Positions 32,935 to 41,534 are shown, counted from the first letter of the stretch. The stretch is DNA of 64,000 bases from Nitrospina sp052156635 (GCF_052156635.1 NZ_JBQKUO010000003.1:124001-188000), one strand, 5' to 3'. Notes: generated by a model not told the origin, from the letters alone. Numbers and translations: made by a program.

Positions 32935-34740
32935 TCACTGCAAAAGCAGGCCGCGGGTGAATTTCCAATCGATCTTCTCCTTGAGGTTCAGCCTGCCGAA
33001 ATGGTGTTCCAGGTTGGCGACCGCGTCTTTCAGCAGCTGCTCGAGAGACGCCCGGTCCTCGTCGCTCCACGCCATCGAGGCGCCCAAAAGCGTGTCCCGG
33101 AAGGAGGCCACCTTGTCTTCGTCCACGGTGTGCGGGTCGTCGGGATGGATGTTGTGGACGAACACGGTTTGCAAAAACGTTTTCGCGGCCACCTCCGGCA
33201 GAGGATCACACGCCAGATGACCAAACAGGGTGGACTGCGCGAGTGCGGTGGTGGTCAGCACCACAATGTTGAAATCGTCGATGGACGCGGGATGCGTGCA
33301 CTGGTCCTTCAATTCTTCGATGCGTTTTTCATCCAGATTGAATCCCTGCTTGGCCAGCCGCACGTAAAACCGGGTTTTTATCAGGAAATCTTCCATGAGA
33401 GCGAGGTCTTCCAGCGCGCGCGGGTGAGCCCACTGGACGTTGGTTTCGGCGACCTCGTCGCCCTCCTGCACCAGCACCCCGATTTTCGGGAAGCGGTCCA
33501 CGATCGCGGCGAAGTGATCGACCAGGCCCGCAGGCAACACGTACTCCACCAGCCGTCCGTTTTCCTTGAGCAGCTTCTCGCCTTCCCACTTGAGCCGCAT
33601 GAGCGCCGCGTACCCCACCTGGAACAGCGACTGCATGTAAGTTTTGGTGAGCAGGGTCTCACCCTTCTGGATGTCCCCCCCTGCACCGAGTTCGAGGCCG
33701 ATGTTGATGTAGCCCAGCAGTTTGCGCATCGCCTCGTGACGCTGGTGGATGTCGGCAAAGTCACCCCGGTCTGCCACCATCACTTTATGAAACAGCCACG
33801 CCAGCTCCCAGCTGATGGCATGGAACCGTTCGGCCGATTTCACGATGGCCAGGCACTGGCCGAAGAACGTTCCCGGATCGAGGTCTTCCAGCGGAAACGC
33901 CGGCGCGAGGGTGTGGCGGATGTCCTCGGTGCGGAAATCGTCGGCGGACGGCAACGACTCCTTCAGCGTCTGCGCGTCGAGCAGGCTGTACACCTGGAAC
34001 GCTTCCTCGAAAGCAAGTACCCCCCGCTCCTCGTTGCGCGCCAGGTACCAGCGGTAGGACGTCTCCACCGTCGGGGTCACGCCGTACCAGATGACTCCCT
34101 CCATCAGCGAATGCAACAGCTTCTGGTTTTCGCTGTACAGCATTTTGAAGATGCGCGTGAGGGGTTTCTCCGCCTCGGCGTCCTTGAAGTAAATGTCGTA
34201 CACCCCGTCCGGAGAGTAATGCGGCAGGTTCTCCACATTCTCATACTGGTCCGTCATCTCGTCACGTTTGTACACCTTGATGAGGGACTGAAGGACCATG
34301 ACTTTCTGGTCGAAGTCCTCGGTATAAAGCCAGTGCAGGAGTTGCTGGTCGTTGGCGTCGGCGACCAGCCCCAGCCATTCGACGGCCCGTTTGGGAGAAA
34401 ATTTATCCGCCTGCCACCACTCCATGTCAAACATGAACTGGAGTTGCTTCTGCGAACAGATGGCGATGAGCGGCAGAGCGTCTTCCTGCCCGATCTCCTT
34501 CACCGTCTGGTACAGCTCCTCGTCCGGCAAAGCGCGCACCACGGAGACCGCCTGTTTCGACAACAGGATGAGGGCCTGCTGTTGCACGCCGTGCAGTTGC
34601 AGGACACAGCGGGCCTGGTCCGCTACCGACAGTTTGTTGAGCAATTCCTCAACCTTCTGCGGCTGGGTTTTGATCCATTCGACGGGAAACGGCAGTTTGG
34701 GTGCGGGAGTCTGGGACACGGGATACTTTTCGGATGGCAT
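32935..34740 (-). CDS. DUF6178-like protein of unknown function
   Basis: A 601-residue, mainly helical soluble protein. The N-terminal third ('LPDEELYQTVKEIGQEDALPLIAICSQKQLQFMFDMEWW') resembles the DUF6178 family seen in deltaproteobacteria and relatives. Several segments read as HEAT-like helical pairs. No catalytic motif or signal peptide is visible. The start is uncertain: ATG 34740 is preferred over TTG 34794, and neither has a convincing ribosome site. It ends at an intrinsic terminator and is preceded by pgeF on the same strand, 143 bases upstream. Family name from memory, moderately sure. Confidence 0.7.
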   Translation of the reverse strand: MPSEKYPVSQTPAPKLPFPVEWIKTQPQKVEELLNKLSVADQARCVLQLHGVQQQALILLSKQAVSVVRALPDEELYQTVKEIGQEDALPLIAICSQKQLQFMFDMEWWQADKFSPKRAVEWLGLVADANDQQLLHWLYTEDFDQKVMVLQSLIKVYKRDEMTDQYENVENLPHYSPDGVYDIYFKDAEAEKPLTRIFKMLYSENQKLLHSLMEGVIWYGVTPTVETSYRWYLARNEERGVLAFEEAFQVYSLLDAQTLKESLPSADDFRTEDIRHTLAPAFPLEDLDPGTFFGQCLAIVKSAERFHAISWELAWLFHKVMVADRGDFADIHQRHEAMRKLLGYINIGLELGAGGDIQKGETLLTKTYMQSLFQVGYAALMRLKWEGEKLLKENGRLVEYVLPAGLVDHFAAIVDRFPKIGVLVQEGDEVAETNVQWAHPRALEDLALMEDFLIKTRFYVRLAKQGFNLDEKRIEELKDQCTHPASIDDFNIVVLTTTALAQSTLFGHLACDPLPEVAAKTFLQTVFVHNIHPDDPHTVDEDKVASFRDTLLGASMAWSDEDRASLEQLLKDAVANLEHHFGRLNLKEKIDWKFTRGLLLQ

Positions 34741-34883
34741 CGTTGGTTTCTGACTTATATGAATAGCGGCGCCGATCGGTCGATTTCCTTTCAACCGATG
34801 CCGCCTTCTGATTCAAAATCGGATCGTGATGGAAAATATTGTAGCACGAACACGCACTCAATCCCGTCTGGCAATGGGGTAAT

Positions 34884-35663
34884 TCAGTCTTTCAGCATGG
34901 CGAGGGTGATCATGCGTCCGGTTTGCCCTTCCCTGCGGTAGGAGAACCAGCGGTCAGGATGGCAGGCGGTGCAATCGCCGTGGAGATGGATGCGATCCGG
35001 AAGGATGCCCGCACGCTCGGCTTCCATGCGATTCGCCATCCACAAATCGAGCATGTATTTTCCCGGTTGGCCCGGTGTGCTGAATGCCTGCCAGCCCCCA
35101 TCCCGGTTTTTGAACGGAGTGACGCAATCCTCGTCCACCTCGTAACAGCAGGGGCCGATGGCCGGCCCGAGTCCCATCACCACCTGTTCCGGACGGCTTC
35201 CGTAGATCACTTTCATCGCATCGAGCGTTCGAGTGAGGATTCCCTGCTGGGTGCCACGCCGCCCGGCATGCACCACGCCCACGGCATGCGCCTTTTCGTC
35301 GTAGAGGATAACGGGAACGCAGTCGGCGGTCATCACACCGATGGGGGTGTCCTTCAGGTGTGTCACCAGCGCGTCCGCTTCCTGGCCGCCCACCTGCGCC
35401 GGGGTCATCGATTCGCGGTCGATCACCACAACTCGGTCGCTGTGAACCTGCTTTGCGAGGAACAGGCGATCGTGTTCGATACCCAGTGATTGCAAAAACC
35501 ATCGGCGGTGCTCCACCGACGCGCTTTCCATTTCGTCTCTTCCCAGATGCAACGGTTCGACGGTTCCATCTTCATGAACCGCGCAACGCGGGCTGACCCC
35601 GTGAACAAGCCGCGAACACACGTCCAAACCGGGAATGGGGTGATTGGGGATACGAACACTCAT
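34884..35663 (-). CDS. pgeF: Peptidoglycan editing factor PgeF (YfiH/multicopper-oxidase-like)
   Basis: A 259-residue YfiH/DUF152 protein. The family motifs are clear: 'LAKQVHSDRVVVID', 'ADALVTHLKDTPIGVMTADCVPVILYD' (metal/active-site Cys), 'VGVVHAGRRGTQQGIL' (His), and 'GLGPAIGPCCYEVDEDC'. PgeF removes misincorporated residues such as L-Ser from UDP-MurNAc; homologues also act as purine nucleoside phosphorylase/adenosine deaminase. Start ATG 35663 lacks a clear ribosome site. Downstream on the same strand is the DUF6178-like gene. Confidence 0.92.
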   Translation of the reverse strand: MSVRIPNHPIPGLDVCSRLVHGVSPRCAVHEDGTVEPLHLGRDEMESASVEHRRWFLQSLGIEHDRLFLAKQVHSDRVVVIDRESMTPAQVGGQEADALVTHLKDTPIGVMTADCVPVILYDEKAHAVGVVHAGRRGTQQGILTRTLDAMKVIYGSRPEQVVMGLGPAIGPCCYEVDEDCVTPFKNRDGGWQAFSTPGQPGKYMLDLWMANRMEAERAGILPDRIHLHGDCTACHPDRWFSYRREGQTGRMITLAMLKD

Positions 35664-35769
35664 AAATTTTTTCAGTTTTTTTCCGGTTCTGATTCAGTAT
35701 GCAAAACGTTCCTTGCTCAAAACTTTTATTCGATGTAAAAAAAGCAGTACTCTATTTTAAGGCCATTTT

Positions 35770-35790
35770 ATGCATGTTTCCGACATGCAT
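35770..35790. repeat. Palindrome ATGCATG-N7-CATGCAT
   Basis: Perfect 7-bp arms at 35770-35776 and 35784-35790, embedded in flanking T and A runs. It may be an operator serving pgeF or the lysine-rich gene. Confidence 0.4.
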
Positions 35791-35892
35791 GCTAAAAAAC
35801 AAATGAAGCACACGCACTGCGGAACATGCAGACAAAACCATAAACACTTCACCCATCAAACCACAACTGCCTCATTTTTTGACAATATTTTC

Positions 35893-35920
35893 TTGACAAA
35901 GTAAGTGTATGGAATAAAAT
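35893..35920 (+). promoter_or_regulatory. Predicted strong promoter of the lysine-rich gene
   Basis: Consensus TTGACA (35893-35898), 16-base spacer, TAAAAT (35915-35920). Leader of about 50 bases ends in a near-perfect GAAAGGAG ribosome site. Confidence 0.65.
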
Positions 35921-35979
35921 ACATTAAAATATTTGGGCGCTGAGACATACCAGATATTTTTAAACGAAAGGAGTTCTTG

Positions 35980-36213
35980 ATGGCAACCAAGAAAAAATCC
36001 AAAGCAAAAACCAAGACCAAGGCTAAGGCGAAAACCAAAACCAAAGCCAAGGCGAAAACGAAAAAGAAAGTAACACGGAAGAAAGCAACAAAGAAAAAAG
36101 CCACGAAGAAAAAGGCTACCAAGAAAAAAGCTACTAAGAAAAAAGCGACCAAGAAGAAGGCAACCAAAAAGAAAGCGACCAAGAGAAAAGCTACGAAACG
36201 GAAAAAGAGCTGA
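35980..36213 (+). CDS. Lysine-rich histone H1-like repeat protein
   Basis: A 77-residue, extremely basic protein built almost only from Lys, Ala and Thr. Residues about 7-32 are Lys-Ala/Lys-Thr alternations in 8-residue units; residues 33-72 are eight 5-residue units of the form (K/R)KKAT. This matches the C-terminal tails of eukaryotic histone H1 and bacterial H1-like proteins (Hc1/AlgP type) that bind DNA non-specifically and condense it. The ribosome site GAAAGGAG and a near-consensus promoter predict high expression. It has no globular domain. The Lys codons favour AAG/AAA and base composition is much lower in GC than neighbours because of the amino acid content. Role as nucleoid protein is inference. 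Confidence 0.8.
   Translation: MATKKKSKAKTKTKAKAKTKTKAKAKTKKKVTRKKATKKKATKKKATKKKATKKKATKKKATKKKATKRKATKRKKS
36076..36195 (+). repeat. Eight 15-bp tandem coding repeats
   Basis: Units begin at 36076, 36091, 36106, 36121, 36136, 36151, 36166 and 36181, each encoding K/R-K/R-K-A-T. Synonymous changes differ between units (gcc/gct/gcg/gca, acg/acc/act), so the array is not recent, but it remains prone to slippage. Confidence 0.9.
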
Positions 36214-36225
36214 GGTTGCTCCCGC

Positions 36226-36330
36226 TTACTTGGTATTGATTTGGGATTGTTTCTCTTTTACAAGTTCGAAGGTTGTATTCAGGGAAATCTCAAAGCATTC
36301 ATTTGCAACTGGTATCGTTTCAGCGCCCAA
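36226..36330 (-). CDS. Possible 34-codon small ORF downstream of rlmI
   Basis: A minus-strand frame from TTG 36330 to TAA at 36228-36226 is preceded by a perfect AAAGGAGG (36346-36339) with an 8-base spacer. The frame is open further upstream to the rlmI stop, in the same phase. The deduced peptide is acidic and unremarkable ('AETIPVANECFEISLNTTFELV'). No homologue is known to me; it may be a real short gene, a readthrough tail or chance. Confidence 0.25.
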   Translation of the reverse strand: MGAETIPVANECFEISLNTTFELVKEKQSQINTK

Positions 36331-36414
36331 AATTTCCCCCTCCTTTGATTCATCACTACTTTTTGCGTTCTTTTCCCGCCCTTCGGACTCCAGTAACTCC
36401 TTATATTCCTTAAC

Positions 36415-37623
36415 TTAGCCAGAAAACTCCAGAAACACCCCCTTGAGATACGCCCCTTCCCTGAAGGTCACCGGGTGATCCAAAGCATGCCCCGTTTTGA
36501 GCATTTTTGCGGGGGTCCGGTTCCCGGCTTTCAGTCCCTGCTCGACCGCCCGGTAAAATTCATCCGCTGCCACCGGCCCGGAACAGGACGCAGAAAATAA
36601 CGTCCCCCCCTTTGAGGTCACGCGCGCCCCGAGCCGGACCAGCCGCTGGTAGGCCCGAATCGCGTTCGGTTTGTCCTTTTTGCTCTTGGCGAACGCCGGC
36701 GGATCCAGAATCACCAGGTCGAATGTTGTGCCTTCCGCATTCAGGCGCTCCAGTGCTTCAAAGGCATCACCCTGAATCTGTGAAAACCGCCCCGAACTCG
36801 CTGCCTCTTCACCGAAATTCAAAACCGTATTGGCACGAGCGGCATCGAGCGCGGGCCGGCTGATTTCGAGTTCCGTGACCGATTCGCATTCTCCCGCCAG
36901 CGCATAAACGGAAAACCCGCCCGTGTAGCTGAACACATTGAGCACTGTTTTTCCCGAAGCACGGCGGCGCACCTCCTGCCGGTTGTCGCGCTGATCGAGA
37001 AAGAATCCCGTCTTTTGTCCCGCCACCACGTCGGCTGTAAAACGCAATCCATTTTCCAGAAACTCAACCGGGCCCTCAACCGGGACGCCCGCCAGCACCT
37101 GGCCGTCGTGGTACCCTCCCGCATCGACTTTCTGCACGTGGCGGCTCAATCGCAGAATCAGTCGCTCCGCACCAAACTCTTCTGTCAACAACGCCACGAG
37201 GATAGGCAGATGCGGCAACCATGCAGAGGTGTACACCTTTACGATCTGCGTTCCCGCGTAGCGGTCCACCACCAGCCCCGGCAGGGCGTCGTTTTCCCCG
37301 TTGACGAGACGGTATCCTGTCGTGTCTTCCGCTTCCAGTCCCCCACGCAACGCCGCCGCCGCACGCAATCGCTCCATGAAAAAATCACGGTCGATGATCA
37401 CCGGTTTTCGGGTTTGCAGGATACGCAGGCGTATGTCGGAGTAAGGATCGAACAGACCGACGGCGAGGAACTTGTTGGCGGAATCGTACACCACGCCCAG
37501 GTCACCTGCGGCACCCGACACCCTGCGGTCTTTCATCTGGTAGAACCGCACCCACGGGTCGCCGCTCAGGATACGCTTCTGCACTGTTTTCGAGACCTTG
37601 ATTTTGATTTTTCCGGAACGCAC
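36415..37623 (-). CDS. rlmI: RlmI-type 23S rRNA (cytosine-C5) methyltransferase
   Basis: A class I SAM methyltransferase with N-terminal PUA domain ('KIKVSKTVQKRILSGDPWVRFYQM'). The EEHEA-like middle part and C-terminal Rossmann domain follow: 'VLNVFSYTGGFSVYAL' (SAM loop), 'LVILDPPAFAKSK' (PP catalytic motif) and 'FSASCSGPVAADEFYRAV' (catalytic Cys). About 402 residues, the usual length. I start at GTG 37623, with AGGAAA nine bases upstream; the longer reading from TTG 37650 runs into the upstream gene's terminator. After the TAA stop the same frame stays open for 62 codons. Confidence 0.88.
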   Translation of the reverse strand: MRSGKIKIKVSKTVQKRILSGDPWVRFYQMKDRRVSGAAGDLGVVYDSANKFLAVGLFDPYSDIRLRILQTRKPVIIDRDFFMERLRAAAALRGGLEAEDTTGYRLVNGENDALPGLVVDRYAGTQIVKVYTSAWLPHLPILVALLTEEFGAERLILRLSRHVQKVDAGGYHDGQVLAGVPVEGPVEFLENGLRFTADVVAGQKTGFFLDQRDNRQEVRRRASGKTVLNVFSYTGGFSVYALAGECESVTELEISRPALDAARANTVLNFGEEAASSGRFSQIQGDAFEALERLNAEGTTFDLVILDPPAFAKSKKDKPNAIRAYQRLVRLGARVTSKGGTLFSASCSGPVAADEFYRAVEQGLKAGNRTPAKMLKTGHALDHPVTFREGAYLKGVFLEFSG

Positions 37624-37648
37624 GGAATCCGCTTTCCTTTCGTAAGAC

Positions 37649-37676
37649 AAAAAAAACCCTGCAATTCACGCAGGGT
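37649..37676 (-). terminator. Intrinsic terminator of the M23 peptidase gene
   Basis: Minus strand: perfect 7-bp stem ACCCTGC/GCAGGGT (37676-37670 with 37662-37656), 7-base loop, then eight T. It separates the M23 gene from rlmI. Confidence 0.85.
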
Positions 37677-37741
37677 GAATGATTTCAATTATACAGGTTG
37701 GGAGAGGGATTGCCGAAACGCGGTGCGACCGTGGGAACCGG

Positions 37742-38980
37742 TCAGGAGTTCGCTTTCTTTTGCGTCTCGGCCCTGACCTGCAGGAAGGGTTTGCCTTCAA
37801 GCACCGCGTCGTAATGCCGCACCCGGGATGTGAATTCATTCATCGCCTGCGAGGGGATGCGGCGGACATGGGTTTTGTGGTGCCTGAACTCGAACGGGTT
37901 GTGAATGCGGCCGCCCTGGCCCAGGCGGCGCACCTCGTAGTGCAGATGCGGCGCGAAGCTGCGTCCTGTGTTGCCGGAGGTGCCGATCTGCTGGCCGCGT
38001 TTCACGTATTCTCCCCGCCGCACCATCACGCGGTCGAGGTGCAGGTAGAGTGTGCGCACGCCTTCGCGCGGATGCACAATCTCGATGCAATAGCCGTTGT
38101 GGCTGCGGTTCCAGTTCGTGCGGGTGACGCGTCCGTGGAAACTGGCGTAAACCGGCGTGCCCACTTCGGCCTTGAAGTCGGTACCGTGATGACCGTCCAC
38201 CTTGCCCCTTCGATAGTCGCCGGGCAGCGAGGTGATGGCTTCATATTTCCGGATGGGAGCGCTGTGGTTGCGCAGGCGGGGAAACAGTTCGCGCCCGGAT
38301 TTATCGAAATAACTGCCGTATTTCATGTTGGGTGCACGGTAGTAGTTGGCCTCAATCACCTGTTTCAGAAACCGGCTGTCGTATACCAGCTTAAGAATAC
38401 GAAAGCGTTCCTCGCTTTCGATCTCCTCGTAGACGAGGGACAAGCGATCGCCCTTGCGCACCGATTGGCTGACATCGAGGTACCACGACAGAATGCGCGC
38501 GGCATAGGCGGACAGGCGTTTGCAGTCGTCGGCGGGCAGGCGCGCACACAACGAATGCGTGAGCGACAGCTTCACCTCCAAGTCGAGCGTGTGCAGTCGG
38601 CTTTGTTCGAGCGCGGAAGGGTCGTACGCCGTCTTCTGCACCTCCGGCAGAACGGACGATTCCAGCTCAGCCATGAAAGCTTCCGCATTGCCGGCGATCC
38701 AGCCGCCTTCATTCGGCAGGTCCTGGGTTTTCTCCTCCACCCAGTCCACCGCAGGGCCCAGAGGCGTGGCATTCACCATCTCCTGCACCGGTTTCTGGGG
38801 AACGAGGCCAAGGAGATCCCGAACCAGATCGGTGTCTTTATTGAAGAAAAGGAACGTGCCGAAACCCATCAGCGTATACAGCACCACCCAGAACGGACTC
38901 GGACCTTTTTTCTTCTGCGGCCAATCCTGGTCTTTTAATAACGAAGATTCCTGCGTTGGTTCCAAATCCATTTCAGCCAC
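37742..38980 (-). CDS. M23 family metallopeptidase, membrane-anchored
   Basis: A peptidoglycan endopeptidase of the LytM/M23 type. One N-terminal transmembrane helix at about residues 29-46 ('PFWVVLYTLMGFGTFLFF') anchors it, placing the catalytic domain in the periplasm. Zn ligands are in HxxxD (His264, Asp268 in 'HHGTDFK') and HxH (His345, His347 in 'PHLHYEV'). All four ligands are kept, so it should be active. Between lies an about 200-residue region with an OapA/LysM-like segment ('KGDRLSLVYEEIE'). It ends at a strong terminator. Confidence 0.92.
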   Translation of the reverse strand: MAEMDLEPTQESSLLKDQDWPQKKKGPSPFWVVLYTLMGFGTFLFFNKDTDLVRDLLGLVPQKPVQEMVNATPLGPAVDWVEEKTQDLPNEGGWIAGNAEAFMAELESSVLPEVQKTAYDPSALEQSRLHTLDLEVKLSLTHSLCARLPADDCKRLSAYAARILSWYLDVSQSVRKGDRLSLVYEEIESEERFRILKLVYDSRFLKQVIEANYYRAPNMKYGSYFDKSGRELFPRLRNHSAPIRKYEAITSLPGDYRRGKVDGHHGTDFKAEVGTPVYASFHGRVTRTNWNRSHNGYCIEIVHPREGVRTLYLHLDRVMVRRGEYVKRGQQIGTSGNTGRSFAPHLHYEVRRLGQGGRIHNPFEFRHHKTHVRRIPSQAMNEFTSRVRHYDAVLEGKPFLQVRAETQKKANS

Positions 38981-39121
38981 TCAAAAGTCCGGCCCGGAGA
39001 CCCAAAGGAAAAATCCGGCAATAATGAGGACAGGCGGGAAAGTGCTTGATTTCACGTTCCCTCCTCCTCTAAAAACCTGTATATTATCGCAGATAGCCCC
39101 CATTCAGACAATAGCGAAAAA

Positions 39122-39150
39122 TCGAATAAAGTTAATTTTTTCAATAAAAT
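39122..39150 (+). promoter_or_regulatory. Possible leaderless promoter of the photoproduct-lyase-like gene
   Basis: TAAAAT (39145-39150) ends five bases before the ATG at 39156; at 17 bases upstream is a weak TCGAAT. No ribosome site is present. Confidence 0.35.
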
Positions 39151-39155
39151 AGACC

Positions 39156-40247
39156 ATGCCCTTCGAACCCGACCTCATCGTGCTGGACACCCCGGCGGAG
39201 GACCACCCCTTCACCCAGAGGGTGCTGGAGACCCTGCCCGGCGTTCCCGTACGGCGGGACCACACTCCGGAAAGTGCAGTCGAAACCCTGCGCGAGGAGG
39301 CGGTCGATGTGTTTGGCGCGGCCAAGCGGCAGCTCGCCCTCACTACCTTCAAGGGATCGTTTCTTAAAAAGTGCCCGGGGTTGAGTCCCGGCATGGTGTG
39401 CTGCAACTACTACGTCGTCAACCTGATCAAGAACTGCGTGTACGATTGCTCGTATTGCTTCCTGCAGGATTTTCTGGAAAACAATCCCCTGCTCACCGCC
39501 TTCGTCAACATCGACGACCTGCTGGCGGAACTGGAAGAGGAGTTTTGCGAACACCCGGACCGGTCGTTCCGCGTCGGCACCGGCGAAGTCACTGACAGCC
39601 TTGCGCTCGACGACCTTCTGCCTTACACGGATTACCTGGTGCCGTTTTTCAACCGGCAGAACAACGCGGTGCTGGAACTCAAAACCAAGTCCGACTGCGT
39701 GGACAACCTGCTCAAACAACCTGACCCGACCAATGTCATCGTGTCGTGGTCGCTGAACCCCGAAGAAATTGTCGAGCGGGAAGAGACCGGCACGCCGTCA
39801 CTGGCCCAACGGCTGGACGCGGCGCGGCGTTGCGCGGAACACGGCTTCCAGGTGGGGATCCATCTCGACCCGGTGATCCTGTTCGACGGCTGGGAAAGAG
39901 CGTACGGGCGGTTGATCGAACAGGTTTTCGACACCCTGCCCGCCCACCAGTTGGAATGGATCAGCCTCGGCAGTTTCCGCTACCGTCCGAACCTGAAACG
40001 CGTCATTAAGGAACGGCATCCCCATACCCGCCTGCTCACGCAGGAGCACGTCGCCGGCGCCGACGGCAAGTTTCGTTACCTGCGGCCTTTGCGCAATCAC
40101 GCTTACGACACCCTGCGCACCACCATCAAACGGCGCGCGCCGGAGGTGGACGTCTATCTGTGCATGGAGACGAAGGAAGTGTGGGAAGGCGTCACCGGTC
40201 ACCTGCCCCGCGCGGACGAATCCCTCGACCGCTTTTTCGATTTTTAA
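39156..40247 (+). CDS. Spore photoproduct lyase-like radical SAM protein
   Basis: A 363-residue radical SAM protein of the SplB family. The cluster motif CVYDCSYC supplies Cys94, Cys98 and Cys101. Around it are the SplB hallmarks 'CPGLSPGMVCCNYYVVNLIKNC' and 'FLQDFLENN', and later 'RVGTGEVTDSLALD', 'ELKTKSDCVDNLL', 'IVSWSLNPEEIVEREE' and 'WISLGSFRYRPNLK'. True SplB repairs spore photoproduct thymine dimers in endospores. This organism looks Gram-negative, so the target is unclear; many non-sporulating bacteria carry this subgroup. Convergent with dnaN. Confidence 0.88.
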   Translation: MPFEPDLIVLDTPAEDHPFTQRVLETLPGVPVRRDHTPESAVETLREEAVDVFGAAKRQLALTTFKGSFLKKCPGLSPGMVCCNYYVVNLIKNCVYDCSYCFLQDFLENNPLLTAFVNIDDLLAELEEEFCEHPDRSFRVGTGEVTDSLALDDLLPYTDYLVPFFNRQNNAVLELKTKSDCVDNLLKQPDPTNVIVSWSLNPEEIVEREETGTPSLAQRLDAARRCAEHGFQVGIHLDPVILFDGWERAYGRLIEQVFDTLPAHQLEWISLGSFRYRPNLKRVIKERHPHTRLLTQEHVAGADGKFRYLRPLRNHAYDTLRTTIKRRAPEVDVYLCMETKEVWEGVTGHLPRADESLDRFFDF

Positions 40248-40280
40248 AAAGAAATCAGATTGGGGTGGGAACGCGCCGGA

Positions 40281-41390
40281 TCACAGCCGCATGGGCATGA
40301 CGATGGAGAGGTAGTCCTTGTCGTCGTTGATGGTCAACAGGCAGGAGTGGTTTTCGTCTTTCAGGTTCATCACCACCTCAGGTTCCTCCACCACCGCCAG
40401 CACATCCAGGATGTAACGCGCGTTGAGGCCAATGGATACCGGTTCGCCGTCGTAATTGATCTCCAGTTCCTCGGTGGCGTTGCCGATTTCGGTTCCCTCG
40501 GACACCAGCGTCATCAGCCCCGGAGTGATGTCGAACCGCACCATCTTCGATTTTTCATCCGCCAGCAGGGCCACGCGTTTGAGCGCATGCACCAGCGATT
40601 CGGTGTTGACCGTCACCTTGAGGTTGTTGTCGCCGGGGATCACCTGCCGGTAGTTGGGAAACTTGCCGTCGATCTTGCGCGACACGATGACCTGCTGTTC
40701 CTGGATGAACGCGAGCTGGTTGTCCTTCACGGAAAACGAGCAGGTGGCGTCGTCGCTTTCCATCAGCTTCAACAATTCCGTCAACAATTTCTTCGGTAAC
40801 AGGTAACCTGACTTGTCCACCTTGTCGGCGTTTGCCTTGAGCAGGGGACGTTTGATGAACGTCATGCGATGGCCGTCGGTGCCGACCAGGTTTACGTGGT
40901 TGTCTTCCTTTTCCAGGAGCAGACCGTTCAGGGCCTGCCTGGTTTCGTCCGGTGAGATGGCGAAATAGGTTTTGCGGATCATCTCCCGCAGTTGCGGTCC
41001 GCTGAATTCCATCAGAGGCTCTTCGCTGTACTCCGGAAGCTTCGGGTAATCCGCCGCCGCCAGGCCGGGCAGGCGGAACTTCGACTTGCCGCAGGTGATC
41101 GTCACCCAGTCGTTGTCCTCCTTTTTCAGCGTCACCTCCAGGTCCGGAAGCTCCTTCAATATATCGAACAGCTTGCGCGCGTTGACGGTGACCGAGCCCT
41201 GGGTGACCACATTTGCCGGGCAGAACCGCTTCATGCCGATTTCGAGGTCGGTCGCCTGCAGGTATACGCCTTTTTTTTCAGTGGAGATCAGCGTGTGGGA
41301 CAGGATGGGCATGGCGCCTTTGCTTTCCACGATGCCCTGAACCTTGTGCACCCCGTTGAGAAAGGCGTCGCGTCCGATTTTGATTTCCAT
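40281..41390 (-). CDS. dnaN: DNA polymerase III beta subunit (sliding clamp)
   Basis: A 369-residue sliding clamp. It begins 'MEIKIGRDAFLNGVHKVQGIVESK' and has three consecutive clamp folds. Typical elements are 'MPILSHTLI', 'GTDGHRMTF', 'VIVSRKIDGKFPNYRQVIP' and the C-terminal 'LLTINDDKDYLSIVMPMRL' that forms the peptide-binding pocket. GGAGG precedes the ATG. dnaA, recF and gyrB, its usual neighbours near the origin, are absent: the flanks are a radical SAM gene and aroF. It has its own consensus-like promoter. Confidence 0.97.
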   Translation of the reverse strand: MEIKIGRDAFLNGVHKVQGIVESKGAMPILSHTLISTEKKGVYLQATDLEIGMKRFCPANVVTQGSVTVNARKLFDILKELPDLEVTLKKEDNDWVTITCGKSKFRLPGLAAADYPKLPEYSEEPLMEFSGPQLREMIRKTYFAISPDETRQALNGLLLEKEDNHVNLVGTDGHRMTFIKRPLLKANADKVDKSGYLLPKKLLTELLKLMESDDATCSFSVKDNQLAFIQEQQVIVSRKIDGKFPNYRQVIPGDNNLKVTVNTESLVHALKRVALLADEKSKMVRFDITPGLMTLVSEGTEIGNATEELEINYDGEPVSIGLNARYILDVLAVVEEPEVVMNLKDENHSCLLTINDDKDYLSIVMPMRL

Positions 41391-41449
41391 CCGGCCTCCG
41401 GGAGTGAGTGGTGCGTCGAAAAAAGGAGAGAATCCTCAAGAGTTTGTTA

Positions 41450-41477
41450 ATTATCACACTTCCATGAAAGCTGTCAA
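41450..41477 (-). promoter_or_regulatory. Predicted promoter of dnaN
   Basis: Minus strand: TTGACA (41477-41472), 16-base spacer, GATAAT (41455-41450). Leader about 52 bases, then GGAGG and ATG. Confidence 0.65.
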
Positions 41478-41534
41478 AAATTTCATCTCCCGCCCCGTCC
41501 CCCCCTGCCGAAAACCGAAAAACACAAAGCCGGA

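Larger units (their letters stand above)
35664..35979. other. AT-rich divergent intergenic region (pgeF / lysine-rich gene)
   Basis: 316 bp without a gene, distinctly more AT-rich than its surroundings. It holds a palindrome (35770-35790), two TTGACA hexamers 14 bases apart (35879-35884 and 35893-35898) and the promoter of the lysine-rich gene. Long A- and T-tracts could make it curved. Confidence 0.6.

Noticed and set aside
35856..36182. A hydrophobic repeat ORF (VAFFLVAFF-like) on the minus strand
   Set aside because: It is the antisense of the lysine-rich KKAT repeats; the plus strand has the promoter and ribosome site.
36230..36418. A 62-codon plus-strand ORF after the lysine-rich gene
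   Set aside because: No ribosome site and no coding-like composition; the opposite strand reads more like coding sequence.
37624..37650. Longer RlmI start at TTG 37650
   Set aside because: It would place the start inside the T-run of the upstream terminator; GTG 37623 has a ribosome site and fits the PUA domain.
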